From positions 61,367 to 125,366 of the forward strand of contig JAEUIZ010000055.1 in NCBI GenBank assembly GCA_016793805.1: a DNA stretch of 64,000 nucleotides, given 5' to 3'. Of the stretch, positions 44,957 through 53,845 are shown one piece after another; within the stretch, counting starts at the first letter, position 1; every line of letters begins with the position of its first letter. A program made the translations under genes and the position numbers. Source of the DNA: Phycisphaerae bacterium. GTDB lineage: Bacteria; Planctomycetota; Phycisphaerae; Phycisphaerales; UBA1924. The notes below the pieces were generated by a model. It did no database searches and was not told where the DNA came from. It saw only the letters and a list, made by a program, of their open reading frames with translations.

Positions 44957-47878
44957 TTACGAGCAGCCGGCCGCGAAGCGGTTCTGGAAGCACACGAAGT
45001 CGTTGACGTTCAGCACCGGCGGGATCGTCGAGTTGTCGCAGTTGGCATAGGACTGCCCCGCGGCGAAGGCGTTCTGGAAGCACACGAAGTCGTTGACGTT
45101 CAGGATCGGGGAGACGGTGGACTGATCGCAGTTCGCGTAGCAGTTGGGAGGCGTCCCCACTCCGCAGAGCACGAAGCCGAAATCGCCAGCCGACAGGCCC
45201 CACGCCCCGGCGCCCTGCCGCACCGCGTGGGCATTGGCCAGGGTGTTGGTCCGAGCCCAGGCCCATGTGTGCGCGGGGTCGTTGCCCAGCACGCTCAGCC
45301 AGTAGTTGCCCGGCGTCAGGTTGATCACGGCGGGGGTGATGTTGTACTGGTAGATCGGGCGATTGAACGCGCCGACGAACAGCCCGGTGTCCAGGGCCGG
45401 GACGTTGTTGATCGTGCGGGTGGCGACGAGCGCGCCGGGAAGGCCGCCGGTTTCCCCAAAGACGCGGACGATGAAGTTCTGGGTGTCGGGCGGAGTGGCC
45501 GTCGAGGAGTACGAGCCCCACACGGTCAGGTTGTTGATCGCCCAGTTGGCGCCCACGGAGAAGTTGTCGGCCTCTTCCTGCCCGCCGGGGACCGAGTTGA
45601 AAGGGCTGATATTGGGATTCGGAGGACGGTTGGCGAACAGTTGCTGCGCACATGGGGCGAGCGAGACCCCGTAGCAGAACGAGCCGTTCCACACGCGGGA
45701 AGGGATGTTGCCGGTGAACGGGGCGTTGGAGGCCGAACCGGTGTTGATGCGGAGGCGGTCGTCCTGGTAGGTCTGGTTGAGCCCGTTGCCGTTGGTGTAG
45801 CGGTGGGCGATGCTGCCGGCACCGTTGGTGGCCTGGAGCGCGAAGCCATAGGTCGTGTTGGCGTTGAGCGTGACGAAGGTGCTCAGGGGGAACGTGGTCG
45901 GAGTGTCCACCGGCTGGGATGTCGCGGAACCGGTCGCCACCTGGGTCCACGCCGCGGCGTTGTTCTCGAAGCCCACGGCCGTGCCTGTCTTGCGGAAGAC
46001 CGTCAGATTGGCGGCGTTCCCGCCCGCGCCGTCGAGGTTCGTGTTGATGCCGGTGAGCGTGACCGGGAGCGAGCCGACCACGACGTCGAAGTAGACCATG
46101 CCCCCGTTGCTCCCGCCGTTGTTCTGGGCATAGAGCGTCTCGAGGCACTGGCCCGTCGCGTCGTTGTAGTGATACCCGATCGCGCCGTTGAACACGCGGC
46201 CCGGGATGTTGCTGCCGAACGCGGTGTTGGAGGCCGAGATCCCCGTGATCGAGAGGTCCGCGTTGGAGTACGTCTCGTTCGAGCCGTCGGCGTTCGTGTA
46301 CGCGTGGCCCGCGCCGGCGTCAAAGACGATGGCGACGCCGTACGAACTCGACCCGGCCAGCGTGAACGTGTTCTTCAGCGCGCCCAGCGTCCCCTCGTCC
46401 TCGAACTTCGGCATGCCCGCCCCCGTGGCGACCTGGGTCCACGCGGCGGCGTTGGTCTCAAAGCCCGCGGCCGTCCCGGGACGGAGATAGACCGTGAAGT
46501 TGAAGAAGTCGTCGTCCTCGGTGGTCGTGCCGTTGTTCGTCGCGCCGGTGCGATTGATGTTCAGGAGGAAGTACTCGACCTCGAGATTGTGGGTGCCCGT
46601 GACGACATCGAAGAAGATGCTCCCGCCGTCGGACCCGCCGTTGTTCGAGGCAAACGTCGTGCTCAGCGCGCGGTGGGCGCTGGCGTCGTACGCGAGCGCG
46701 GTGCCGGCAGGAGCATTGAGCGCGGCCTGCAAGTCCGGCTGATCGATCGCGGTCCCGGAGTTGAACGTGCCCGGGCAGAAGCCGTCGGTGTGGATGCCGA
46801 TGGCCTGCTCGAACGCGATGGGCGACCCGATGAACTGGGTGACGGGCGAGCCGGAGTTGCCGCCGTCGGTGTCGGTGACATAGTTGATGCGATTGCCGGC
46901 CCGACCGGCGTACGCGGCGGTGTGCGTCTTGTTGATCTGCATCCACTGCGCGGGGACGGCGGGGATACCGGCCTGGTCGTTGACCACGCCGAATCCGCGG
47001 ACGGTGGTCGCCGCGGTACCGCCCGTCGGGGCGGAGGACGCGAGCGTGTAGGCACCTCGACCCTGCGCCACTCGCGGCGACAGGCCCGTGTTCGAGTTGT
47101 TGTTCATGTTGAACCGCGAGAACTCCTCGCCGACCGCCGCCGGGTTCACCGACTGGATCGATGCCGTCTGAATCGGAAACTGGAACTCCACGGGGGGAGC
47201 CACCAGCGCGCCGGCCGCGGTCGACGGGGGCACGTTGAAGAGCATCAACACGCCCGCCTGCCCGTTGCTGATGCAGTGCCCCGCGCTGAGCGCCTCGTTG
47301 GCGGCGCCGTTGCGCGAGATCAGCCAGCCCGTGCAGCCCGTAGTCATCCGGGCCACGCGCGGCTCGTTCCACGGCACGCGGTCGTCGGTGGCCCCGCAGA
47401 TCGTGTCCGGGCCGCCCAAATCAATGCCCGCGATCACGTTGTCGATGCGCACTCGGTTCTCGCCCGCGCCGGGGACGGCCCACAGTTCAACGCGAACCGT
47501 GTCGCCGTTGAAAATCGCCGAGGTATTCGACCACTCCGGGAGCGAGATCGCGTCGAAGTACTGCGTCGAGCCGTCGCGGAGCGACGTGATCGTCAGCGTG
47601 GAGCCGCCCTCGCGGCGGTTCGGACCGGCCAGCACCGTGTCGCCCGTAAAGTGGATCCGCATCCACGGCGAGCCGGGTACCGTCACCTCCTGCGACCACA
47701 CGCGCATGGGCTCCTGGCCCATCGGCGCGGCCTTGGACCGCTCGAAAATCTTCCCCGAATCAAAGTTGACCGCGACATCCTGGCTCGGAGGAGGCGCAGC
47801 CTGTCCGAATGCGGACGAACACAAAGCCAGCCCCGCGACGGCCACGAGGCACGACGGCGTGCGACGAACGTACGACAT
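44957..47878 (-). CDS. Secreted trypsin-like protease with GC-type dockerin
   Basis: 973 residues. Signal peptide ends SSAFG-Q (about 25). The chymotrypsin-fold domain (about 155-410) has His201 in LSAGHCISNG and the nucleophile Ser342 in TDGGNSGSPV; the Asp is not obvious. Beyond it are two copies of a jelly-roll-like segment, each with VFDV/DVV openings, AAAWTQVATG and SNTAFGSNIPGRVFNG or SNAPFTGNIPSRVWNG. The last 61 residues are two dockerin modules ending AAGCS. GGAG precedes the ATG. First of three consecutive minus-strand dockerin genes. Confidence 0.85.
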   Translation of the reverse strand: MSYVRRTPSCLVAVAGLALCSSAFGQAAPPPSQDVAVNFDSGKIFERSKAAPMGQEPMRVWSQEVTVPGSPWMRIHFTGDTVLAGPNRREGGSTLTITSLRDGSTQYFDAISLPEWSNTSAIFNGDTVRVELWAVPGAGENRVRIDNVIAGIDLGGPDTICGATDDRVPWNEPRVARMTTGCTGWLISRNGAANEALSAGHCISNGQAGVLMLFNVPPSTAAGALVAPPVEFQFPIQTASIQSVNPAAVGEEFSRFNMNNNSNTGLSPRVAQGRGAYTLASSAPTGGTAATTVRGFGVVNDQAGIPAVPAQWMQINKTHTAAYAGRAGNRINYVTDTDGGNSGSPVTQFIGSPIAFEQAIGIHTDGFCPGTFNSGTAIDQPDLQAALNAPAGTALAYDASAHRALSTTFASNNGGSDGGSIFFDVVTGTHNLEVEYFLLNINRTGATNNGTTTEDDDFFNFTVYLRPGTAAGFETNAAAWTQVATGAGMPKFEDEGTLGALKNTFTLAGSSSYGVAIVFDAGAGHAYTNADGSNETYSNADLSITGISASNTAFGSNIPGRVFNGAIGYHYNDATGQCLETLYAQNNGGSNGGMVYFDVVVGSLPVTLTGINTNLDGAGGNAANLTVFRKTGTAVGFENNAAAWTQVATGSATSQPVDTPTTFPLSTFVTLNANTTYGFALQATNGAGSIAHRYTNGNGLNQTYQDDRLRINTGSASNAPFTGNIPSRVWNGSFCYGVSLAPCAQQLFANRPPNPNISPFNSVPGGQEEADNFSVGANWAINNLTVWGSYSSTATPPDTQNFIVRVFGETGGLPGALVATRTINNVPALDTGLFVGAFNRPIYQYNITPAVINLTPGNYWLSVLGNDPAHTWAWARTNTLANAHAVRQGAGAWGLSAGDFGFVLCGVGTPPNCYANCDQSTVSPILNVNDFVCFQNAFAAGQSYANCDNSTIPPVLNVNDFVCFQNRFAAGCS

Positions 47879-48158
47879 GTCAATCTCCAGTTTGCGTGAA
47901 GGAACAGCCCCTCGGGAACCCGCCCTGACGCAGTGTAATGCGACAGGGACGGCGTTCCTAGCCGAAATAAACAAAAAAAAGGTCGAGCGAGCGCTGCCTA
48001 CGGAAAGGCGGCCCCTTCGCGCGCGGCCTGGCGCCCGGCGCAAGTCTCGCCGCCGCAAGGGTCGCCGACACCCGACAGGACCGTCCAGACCGCGCACGAC
48101 CCGAGAGGCAGAGGCACGGATCGACTGGGCCGTGGCCGCAGTTCTTGTGGCGGTCCCG

Positions 48159-49418
48159 CTATGGGCATCCCGCCGCGTACCGCGTCTGGAAGCAGACAAA
48201 GTCGTTCACGTTCAGGACGGGCGTCGCCGTAGAGCCGTCGCAGTTGGCATACGAGCCCCCGGCCGCGAACTCGTTCTGGAAGCAGATGAAGTCGTTGACG
48301 TTCAGCACCGGCGCCGACGACGACCCGTCGCAGTTGGCGTAGCAGGCGGGTGTGACGATCGGGCGGAGCACGAAGCCTCGCGTTACCCCGCCGCCGCCCG
48401 TGCCGTCGCCGACGATCCAGCCCTGGTCGTTGATGCGCCACGCGCGTCGGAGCGTGAAGCCCGGGGGAATCGAGGACGAGATCGCGTTGAGGTCGCGCAT
48501 CCCGCGCTGCTCGTCCCACACGAACGCTCGGCTCTCGGCGAGCAGGTAGCCATGCTGCCCGACCACCGTGCCGGCGCCGTTGATGGACGCGGGGCGGATG
48601 TCAACGGGCGTTCCCGCGGGCGGGGGCGGCATGAACCGCAGGCCGCCCGTCGAGGACCACAGGAACCCGCGGCGGTTGTACCCCGTCTCCGGCGAGGTGT
48701 ACTCGCCGACGACGACGCCCTCATCGCTGATGTCCGTGGGCCGCGTTGTCAACTCGAACGCGGGCGCGGGCGGGAAGAGCGGATGCAGCAGCGTCGTCGA
48801 ACCCGTGTTGAGGTCGTAGACGAACGCCTCCGGAACACCGGCGGCGGCCTTGATCTCGCCCACGATCACCCCCGCGTTGTTCACCCGATTCGCGCTCTTG
48901 GCGCCCGTGACAGGGATCGACCTCGCGCCATTGGCGGCGTCCCACACATACGGCACCTGGAACATCCCGCTGCTGTTCGAGCAGTTGCACTCCTTCATCC
49001 AGCCCACCGCAATGCCCGAGTCGTTGATCGACACGATCACCGGCGGCCCGTAGAGCCCCGGCAGGTGCGGCACGGTGATCGAGGTCCCGCCCGTCAGGTC
49101 GAACACCTCGTTCCGGCCCGCGATCTGGCCCTGGTTGTTGATCCCCAACACCGACGATGCGCCGGCCAGCGCCGTCTTGCCCCCGGCGGGCGTCCAGTAG
49201 AAATCGGTGAGATAGACCGACGTGCCGCCGCCAACGGTCTGCGAGGTGGTCGTCAGCCCACAGGCAACGCCGGCCTCGCTGATGTCCCAAAGACTCGTCT
49301 GGCTCGACGCGCCGAGGTGGAACGCGTCGATCACGATGCACTCGTACTCCGACTGCGCCTGGCACGCGGACGCGAGCGCTAGACCGGCCACCATTGCAAG
49401 GGGGATTCGATTCAACAT
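48159..49418 (-). CDS. Secreted HAF-repeat protein with GC-type dockerin
   Basis: 419 residues. Signal peptide to QAQ (about 22). The body has repeated HAF-like units, each with an IND or INN..G.IVG core: VLGINNQGQIAGRN, SINDSGIAVGWM, RVNNAGVIVGEI, DISDEGVVVGEY, SINGAGTVVGQH, RINDQGWIVGDG, six in all, fitting a beta-propeller. The last 61 residues are two dockerin modules ending YAAGCP. GGGAG precedes the ATG. Only 48 bp separate it from the stop of the beta-helix gene upstream on the same strand. Confidence 0.82.
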   Translation of the reverse strand: MLNRIPLAMVAGLALASACQAQSEYECIVIDAFHLGASSQTSLWDISEAGVACGLTTTSQTVGGGTSVYLTDFYWTPAGGKTALAGASSVLGINNQGQIAGRNEVFDLTGGTSITVPHLPGLYGPPVIVSINDSGIAVGWMKECNCSNSSGMFQVPYVWDAANGARSIPVTGAKSANRVNNAGVIVGEIKAAAGVPEAFVYDLNTGSTTLLHPLFPPAPAFELTTRPTDISDEGVVVGEYTSPETGYNRRGFLWSSTGGLRFMPPPPAGTPVDIRPASINGAGTVVGQHGYLLAESRAFVWDEQRGMRDLNAISSSIPPGFTLRRAWRINDQGWIVGDGTGGGGVTRGFVLRPIVTPACYANCDGSSSAPVLNVNDFICFQNEFAAGGSYANCDGSTATPVLNVNDFVCFQTRYAAGCP

Positions 49419-49466
49419 GCCTGTTCTCCCGTCTTGAAGCCGCTCCGCTCGTCACACCTGTGTACG

Positions 49467-52400
49467 CTACGGACACCCAGCCGCGTATCGCGTCTGGAAG
49501 CAAACAAAGTCGTTCACATTCAACACCGGCGGCGTCGTCGAGCCGTCGCAGTTGGCGTACGACTCGCCCGCGGCGAACGCGTTGAGGAAGCACGTGAAGT
49601 CGTTGACGTTCAGCACGGGCGCCGCCGTCGAGCCGTCGCAGTTGGCGTAGCAGGTCGCGGGCCAGGTCCCCGGCGTGATCGCGAAGACCCCGCTCTCGGA
49701 CGAGGAGTTCTGGAAGCGGAGATCCTTGGCGACGACGCGAACGCGGACCTGGGCGTGGCCGGTCGAGGCCGGGAGACGCCAGTCGTACGCGCGTATCGCG
49801 GCGGGGAGGTCTCTCGCCACGACGTACCAGCGGGTGCCCCCGTCGAACGACGCGCGGACGTCGAAGGTGCGCAGGCCCTCGTCGTCCGAGGCTGTCCAGG
49901 TGATCGGCACCACCCCGCCGCCCGGATAGGCCTGACCCGCGTGCGCGCTCGTGATCGAGACGACCGGCGCGGCATCACCGAGCAGCGGATCGGGCCGGAT
50001 CGAGAAGTACGGGCCGTAGAAACTCTTGACCTGGTTGAGCGACCCCGTTGTGTCAAACCGGACGCGGGCGCGGTCGGTGCTCACGTCCGGGATCTGGATG
50101 GGCAGGACCGAGCACGCGGAACCGCCGTTCTGGAAGACGCCCCCGAGCGAGATGCCATTCTCATCGTTGTCGAGTTCGATGGCGGCGTACAGCGACCCGC
50201 CCGGCCCGATGGGCGTCGCGCACGCCTGGAGCGAGTCGCCCGGGCGATAGGTGCCCGCGCCCGGCGAGACCGGGATGAGTTGGCCCGCCAGCGGCGTCGG
50301 ATTCGTGATCTTGATGACCAGGTCCGCGATGCCCTCCTGGCCCAGGTTGTCGACCGACACGACCCGGAGGAACTGGTCCGCGCCGTTGGGCGGCGTGCCG
50401 ACCGCGGGCGCCGTCCACTCGAACGACCTCGCGTCGGCGGGAATCGTCGCGAGCAGTTGCATCCGCTCGTCGAAGTTCGCGTCCGGCGAGTAGTACACCC
50501 GCTGCGAGACGATCGATCCGTCGTCGCGGGCCGTCCATTGGACGATGAACTTCTCCCCCGGGATCGGCTCGACGTGGCCCGTCACGAACCGCACCACCGG
50601 CGGCGGGTTCGCCGTCGGCGGCTGCGTCAGGAACGGCGTCAGGAACCCCCCGGCCGACAGCCCGAAGAACACGTCGTCGCCCTGCCCCGACGGGTTCAGC
50701 GTCGGATGCCGCGGGCCCGTGGGCGTGCCCCACCAGTTGTTCCGCGCGTCGCTGTCCGTGTGCTCGAGGCTGTTGTGCGTCGCCCGCGCGATCAGCCCCC
50801 CGTTAGGCAGAAACGTCCCGAAGTACCGCTCCGGCGGGGGCGTCCCGCGATTGTTGATGAACGTGTTCGGGTTCGTCGGATGGTTCGCGTCAAGGAATCC
50901 CAGCACGTCGTGGTTCGGCGCGAAATCCTCGGCGGAATAGGAGTAGATGTTGTTCTCGAACGTGCACTTGCGCAGCGCCGCCAGCGTCGCGTGCCAGACC
51001 CCGTGGATGTTGTTCCGGAACACGCAGTTGTCGAACGCGATCGGCATCTCGGCCGACGAGACCGCGATCGAGGCGCCCTCAAACACGCACCAGTCCCAGC
51101 GCGTCCCGTACCAGCGAGTGTTCCCGATGCCCACGCCGCTCCAGCGCTGCCCGGGCGTGTACGGCACGAACCGGATCGGACGCTCCGGCTCCCCCAGGAA
51201 CACCGGCTGCGCGTACCCGTTGCTGTCCGTGTCAAACGAGAACTGCGTGTTCGGCGTGACCTTCACCGTCACCCCAGGCAGGATCGTCACCTGTCCGTGG
51301 ATCGAACTCTGCGGCCACACGACGTAGGGGATCCCCGTGTCCGCCCACACCGTCCGCTCGTCCAGCGGGTACGAGTCGTCCGAGTCGCGGATCTCGTTGA
51401 GTTGGTTCCCGGTCTTGGGCAGAACCGATCCCGGCAGCAGCCCCGCAGAGTTGAACCCGAACGCCACGGGCCAGCGGTTGTTCTGGAGCGTCGCCGCGGC
51501 ATCGACGAGGTAGTTGCCCCCGCCCGCAAGCAACAGGCCCGGGCCCTCCGGGTTGCCCACGACGGAGACCCTGCCGACGTAGCGGTGCTGGTCGTGATTG
51601 AGGAGCAGTTGGATGGACGAGTCGTTCGCGGTGACGTTGTGCAGGATCGCGCCGCCGGTGACGTACATCGCCTCGCCCCCGATCGGGCCCGTGCCGGTCG
51701 AGACCCACCCGCCCTTGTCGAACGTGCAATCGCGCGCCGCGACCCAGCCGCGGAGGATCGCGACCTCGCACCCCTGCGCGAACGTGCAGCGCTCGAGGCT
51801 CAGGACCTGGCGGGCGTAGTCGAGATTGCCGTCAAAGACCCGGTGCCCGATGTCCCCCGCGCTGTCGTACGAGAACCCGGTGGGCAGGCTCGGGTCGGAG
51901 AACGCGCAATCCGCGAACGCCGCGCGGCCGCCGTTGATGAGGTCCGTGAACGACTGCACGTCCGCGAAGCCGCAGGTGGCGAGCCCGCCCTTGAGCACGA
52001 CCATCGAGCCGGGCCCGCGGAGTTTCACCTTCTGCGACGCCGTGCCGGCCAGTTGGATTCCGCCCGCGACCTCGAGCCTGGCGCCCGCGTTGAATCGCAC
52101 CTCGACGCCGGGATCCACGATGACCGTCCCGCCCGTGACGATCCGCGGGTTCTGCCCGACCGCGTTCTGCGCGATGACCACCGGGCTGTGCGCCAGCGTC
52201 CAATGCACCGTCTGCCCCGGGGAGGGGAGCGGATACGGCGGCGCCGGCGGCGCGCCCACCTGCAACGAGTCGATCAGGAACGACCCGCTGAACTCGAAGT
52301 TGGTCGAGTACGGGCCCAGCACGTAGCGGAACGCCACCCGGCCTGCGCCCGGAAGCGTCACCGCTCGCTCCGTCCACGGATGCCCGTCGGCCCCCGAGAT

Positions 52401-52889
52401 CGTCGCGAGCACCGTCGTGAAGTTGCCCACGTCGTTCTCGTTGCTCCCGGTGCTGGTGCCGCCCGAGGGCGAGTAGCGAATCTCCAGCGACGCGCCGTTG
52501 TAGCCGAACGCGTTCGTTGGCGCGCTCGTCCAGACCTTCAGAGGGTCGCCCGCGATCTGGCTCGGAATCGCCGGCAGGATGATCCACGCCGAGATCTTCG
52601 ACGTGTCGTTCGCCCACGTCGCGAATCCCCCGTGTCCCAGCGGCTGGCCCGCCTGCCCCCACCCCGACGGGAATGGCGTCCAGTACGGGCTCACACCGGT
52701 CCCCGCCGGACGGCTCTGGTTGCGGAACGTCCACCCGCGCCCGACGAGGATCGGCGGGCCCCCCGCGGCTTCGGTCCCGTCGTCCAGCCCCTCGAACGAC
52801 TCACTGAAGTTGGCCTGGGCAAGAACAGGGACCGCAACCGCACACGCCGCCCCGGCGGCGAGCATCAGGCTTCGAATCGAACGCGACAT
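49467..52889 (-). CDS. Large secreted beta-helix protein with GC-type dockerin
   Basis: 1140 residues. Signal peptide ends VLA-Q (about 24). N-terminal jelly-roll resembling choice-of-anchor J/cleaved adhesin (NFSESFEGLDDGT to FSGSFLIDSLQVG, about 26-210). Next a right-handed beta-helix (about 230-720: GGTVIVDPGVEVRFNAG, GNYLVDAAATLQNN, HGVWHATLAALRKCTFENN). Immunoglobulin-like domains follow (KFIVQWTARDDGSIVSQRVY, VPITWTASDDEGLRTFDVR). The last 61 residues are two dockerin modules. GGGAAGG 5 nt before the ATG. Probably a surface binding protein; carbohydrate or adhesion target unknown. Confidence 0.82.
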   Translation of the reverse strand: MSRSIRSLMLAAGAACAVAVPVLAQANFSESFEGLDDGTEAAGGPPILVGRGWTFRNQSRPAGTGVSPYWTPFPSGWGQAGQPLGHGGFATWANDTSKISAWIILPAIPSQIAGDPLKVWTSAPTNAFGYNGASLEIRYSPSGGTSTGSNENDVGNFTTVLATISGADGHPWTERAVTLPGAGRVAFRYVLGPYSTNFEFSGSFLIDSLQVGAPPAPPYPLPSPGQTVHWTLAHSPVVIAQNAVGQNPRIVTGGTVIVDPGVEVRFNAGARLEVAGGIQLAGTASQKVKLRGPGSMVVLKGGLATCGFADVQSFTDLINGGRAAFADCAFSDPSLPTGFSYDSAGDIGHRVFDGNLDYARQVLSLERCTFAQGCEVAILRGWVAARDCTFDKGGWVSTGTGPIGGEAMYVTGGAILHNVTANDSSIQLLLNHDQHRYVGRVSVVGNPEGPGLLLAGGGNYLVDAAATLQNNRWPVAFGFNSAGLLPGSVLPKTGNQLNEIRDSDDSYPLDERTVWADTGIPYVVWPQSSIHGQVTILPGVTVKVTPNTQFSFDTDSNGYAQPVFLGEPERPIRFVPYTPGQRWSGVGIGNTRWYGTRWDWCVFEGASIAVSSAEMPIAFDNCVFRNNIHGVWHATLAALRKCTFENNIYSYSAEDFAPNHDVLGFLDANHPTNPNTFINNRGTPPPERYFGTFLPNGGLIARATHNSLEHTDSDARNNWWGTPTGPRHPTLNPSGQGDDVFFGLSAGGFLTPFLTQPPTANPPPVVRFVTGHVEPIPGEKFIVQWTARDDGSIVSQRVYYSPDANFDERMQLLATIPADARSFEWTAPAVGTPPNGADQFLRVVSVDNLGQEGIADLVIKITNPTPLAGQLIPVSPGAGTYRPGDSLQACATPIGPGGSLYAAIELDNDENGISLGGVFQNGGSACSVLPIQIPDVSTDRARVRFDTTGSLNQVKSFYGPYFSIRPDPLLGDAAPVVSITSAHAGQAYPGGGVVPITWTASDDEGLRTFDVRASFDGGTRWYVVARDLPAAIRAYDWRLPASTGHAQVRVRVVAKDLRFQNSSSESGVFAITPGTWPATCYANCDGSTAAPVLNVNDFTCFLNAFAAGESYANCDGSTTPPVLNVNDFVCFQTRYAAGCP

Positions 52890-53233
52890 CGTGACCTTCC
52901 CTTTCTCATCCTCCGCCACGAGTACGCCAGGCGGAAACAACTCTCATGCCAGCCTCGTCGGGCCACTCGCCCGCCTGCTCGGGCCTCTCTCCACTGTCCG
53001 ATGGCCGCTGCTGGCCAACTCTGGCCCGCATCGCGGTTGCGCGTTCTCGGCCGTCTCGCCGCACGGCCTCGCTCCTGCCGGCGATGCCGAGCGCGCACGG
53101 CGCCAAACGCCCGGCCCCAAACTTGCATCGCCTGAGTTGCCGGCCCGGGTCGAACGGCCTGTTGCGGCCTCCCGTATACTCATGCGACAGGCTCGAGCGG
53201 GGCCTCTCATCGCTTTCACAAGGCAGACACGCC
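52890..53233. other. Divergent promoter region
   Basis: 344 bp between the beta-helix gene and the ECF sigma gene. The plus side holds TATACT at 53176; the minus side holds only the ribosome-binding site of the beta-helix gene. No ORF of convincing coding character and no strong inverted repeat were seen. Confidence 0.5.
53176..53181 (+). promoter_or_regulatory. Candidate -10 box TATACT for the ECF sigma/kinase pair
   Basis: TATACT in context CCCGTATACTC, 52 nt before the GTG start. No TTGACA-like -35 is seen at 16-18 nt spacing. Confidence 0.4.
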
Positions 53234-53845
53234 GTGTCGACGAGTTCCCGCACGCCTGATCCGCATCCATCGCCCGCGCCAAACGTCACCGGGCTGCTGC
53301 TCCGGGCCTCGAGCGGGGACCCCGCCGCGACCAACGAACTCTTCCCGCTCGTCTACGACGAACTCCGCCGACTGGCGGCCCAGCACATGGCCTCCGAACG
53401 CGCCGGTCACACCCTCCAAGCCACGGCACTCGTCCACGAGGCGTACCTCCGTCTCGTCGGCCCGGGCGAGGTGACCTGGGTGAACCGCGCGCACTTCTTC
53501 GGCGCCGCGGCACAGGCGATCCGACGAATCCTCCTCGACCACGCGCGCGGTCGCGCCCGAGTCAAACGCGGCGGCGGGAACGCGCCCACCTCGCTCGACA
53601 GCGACGGCCCGACGCTCTCGAACCCAGCGGACCGCGTCGATCTGATCGCGCTCGACGACGCCCTGGAGCGACTCGCCGCCCTCGATCCCGTCAAGGCCCG
53701 CGTCGTCGAACTCCGCTACTTCGCCGGGCTCACCCTCGAGCAGACGGCACTGGCATTGCAGGTGTCGGTGGCCACCGTGTCGCGACACTGGGAGTTCGCG
53801 AGGGCCTGGCTCCACGCCGACATGTCGCGCGGAGCCGCGCCGTGA
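53234..53845 (+). CDS. ECF sigma factor (TIGR02999 type), kinase-linked
   Basis: 203 residues, GTG start. Region 2: ELFPLVYDELRRLAAQHM, LQATALVHEAYLRLVG and FFGAAAQAIRRILLDHARGR, the last being the signature of this sigma subgroup. Region 4: AALDPVKARVVELRYFAGLT then TALALQVSVATVSRHWEFAR. The GTG of the kinase gene overlaps its TGA. In Planctomycetota such sigma factors are paired with Ser/Thr kinases instead of classical anti-sigma factors; the control mechanism is inferred. Confidence 0.88.
   Translation: MSTSSRTPDPHPSPAPNVTGLLLRASSGDPAATNELFPLVYDELRRLAAQHMASERAGHTLQATALVHEAYLRLVGPGEVTWVNRAHFFGAAAQAIRRILLDHARGRARVKRGGGNAPTSLDSDGPTLSNPADRVDLIALDDALERLAALDPVKARVVELRYFAGLTLEQTALALQVSVATVSRHWEFARAWLHADMSRGAAP

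Noticed and set aside
44960..45142. Regularly spaced DNA repeats in the dockerin-coding ends, looked at as a CRISPR-like array
   Set aside because: Only two units per gene, about 93 bp apart, in frame and coding for a known protein module.
47960..47990. Run of eight T on the minus strand as terminator of the 48159 gene
   Set aside because: The stem before it is at most 4 bp; the run alone is not enough support, though a weak site cannot be excluded.
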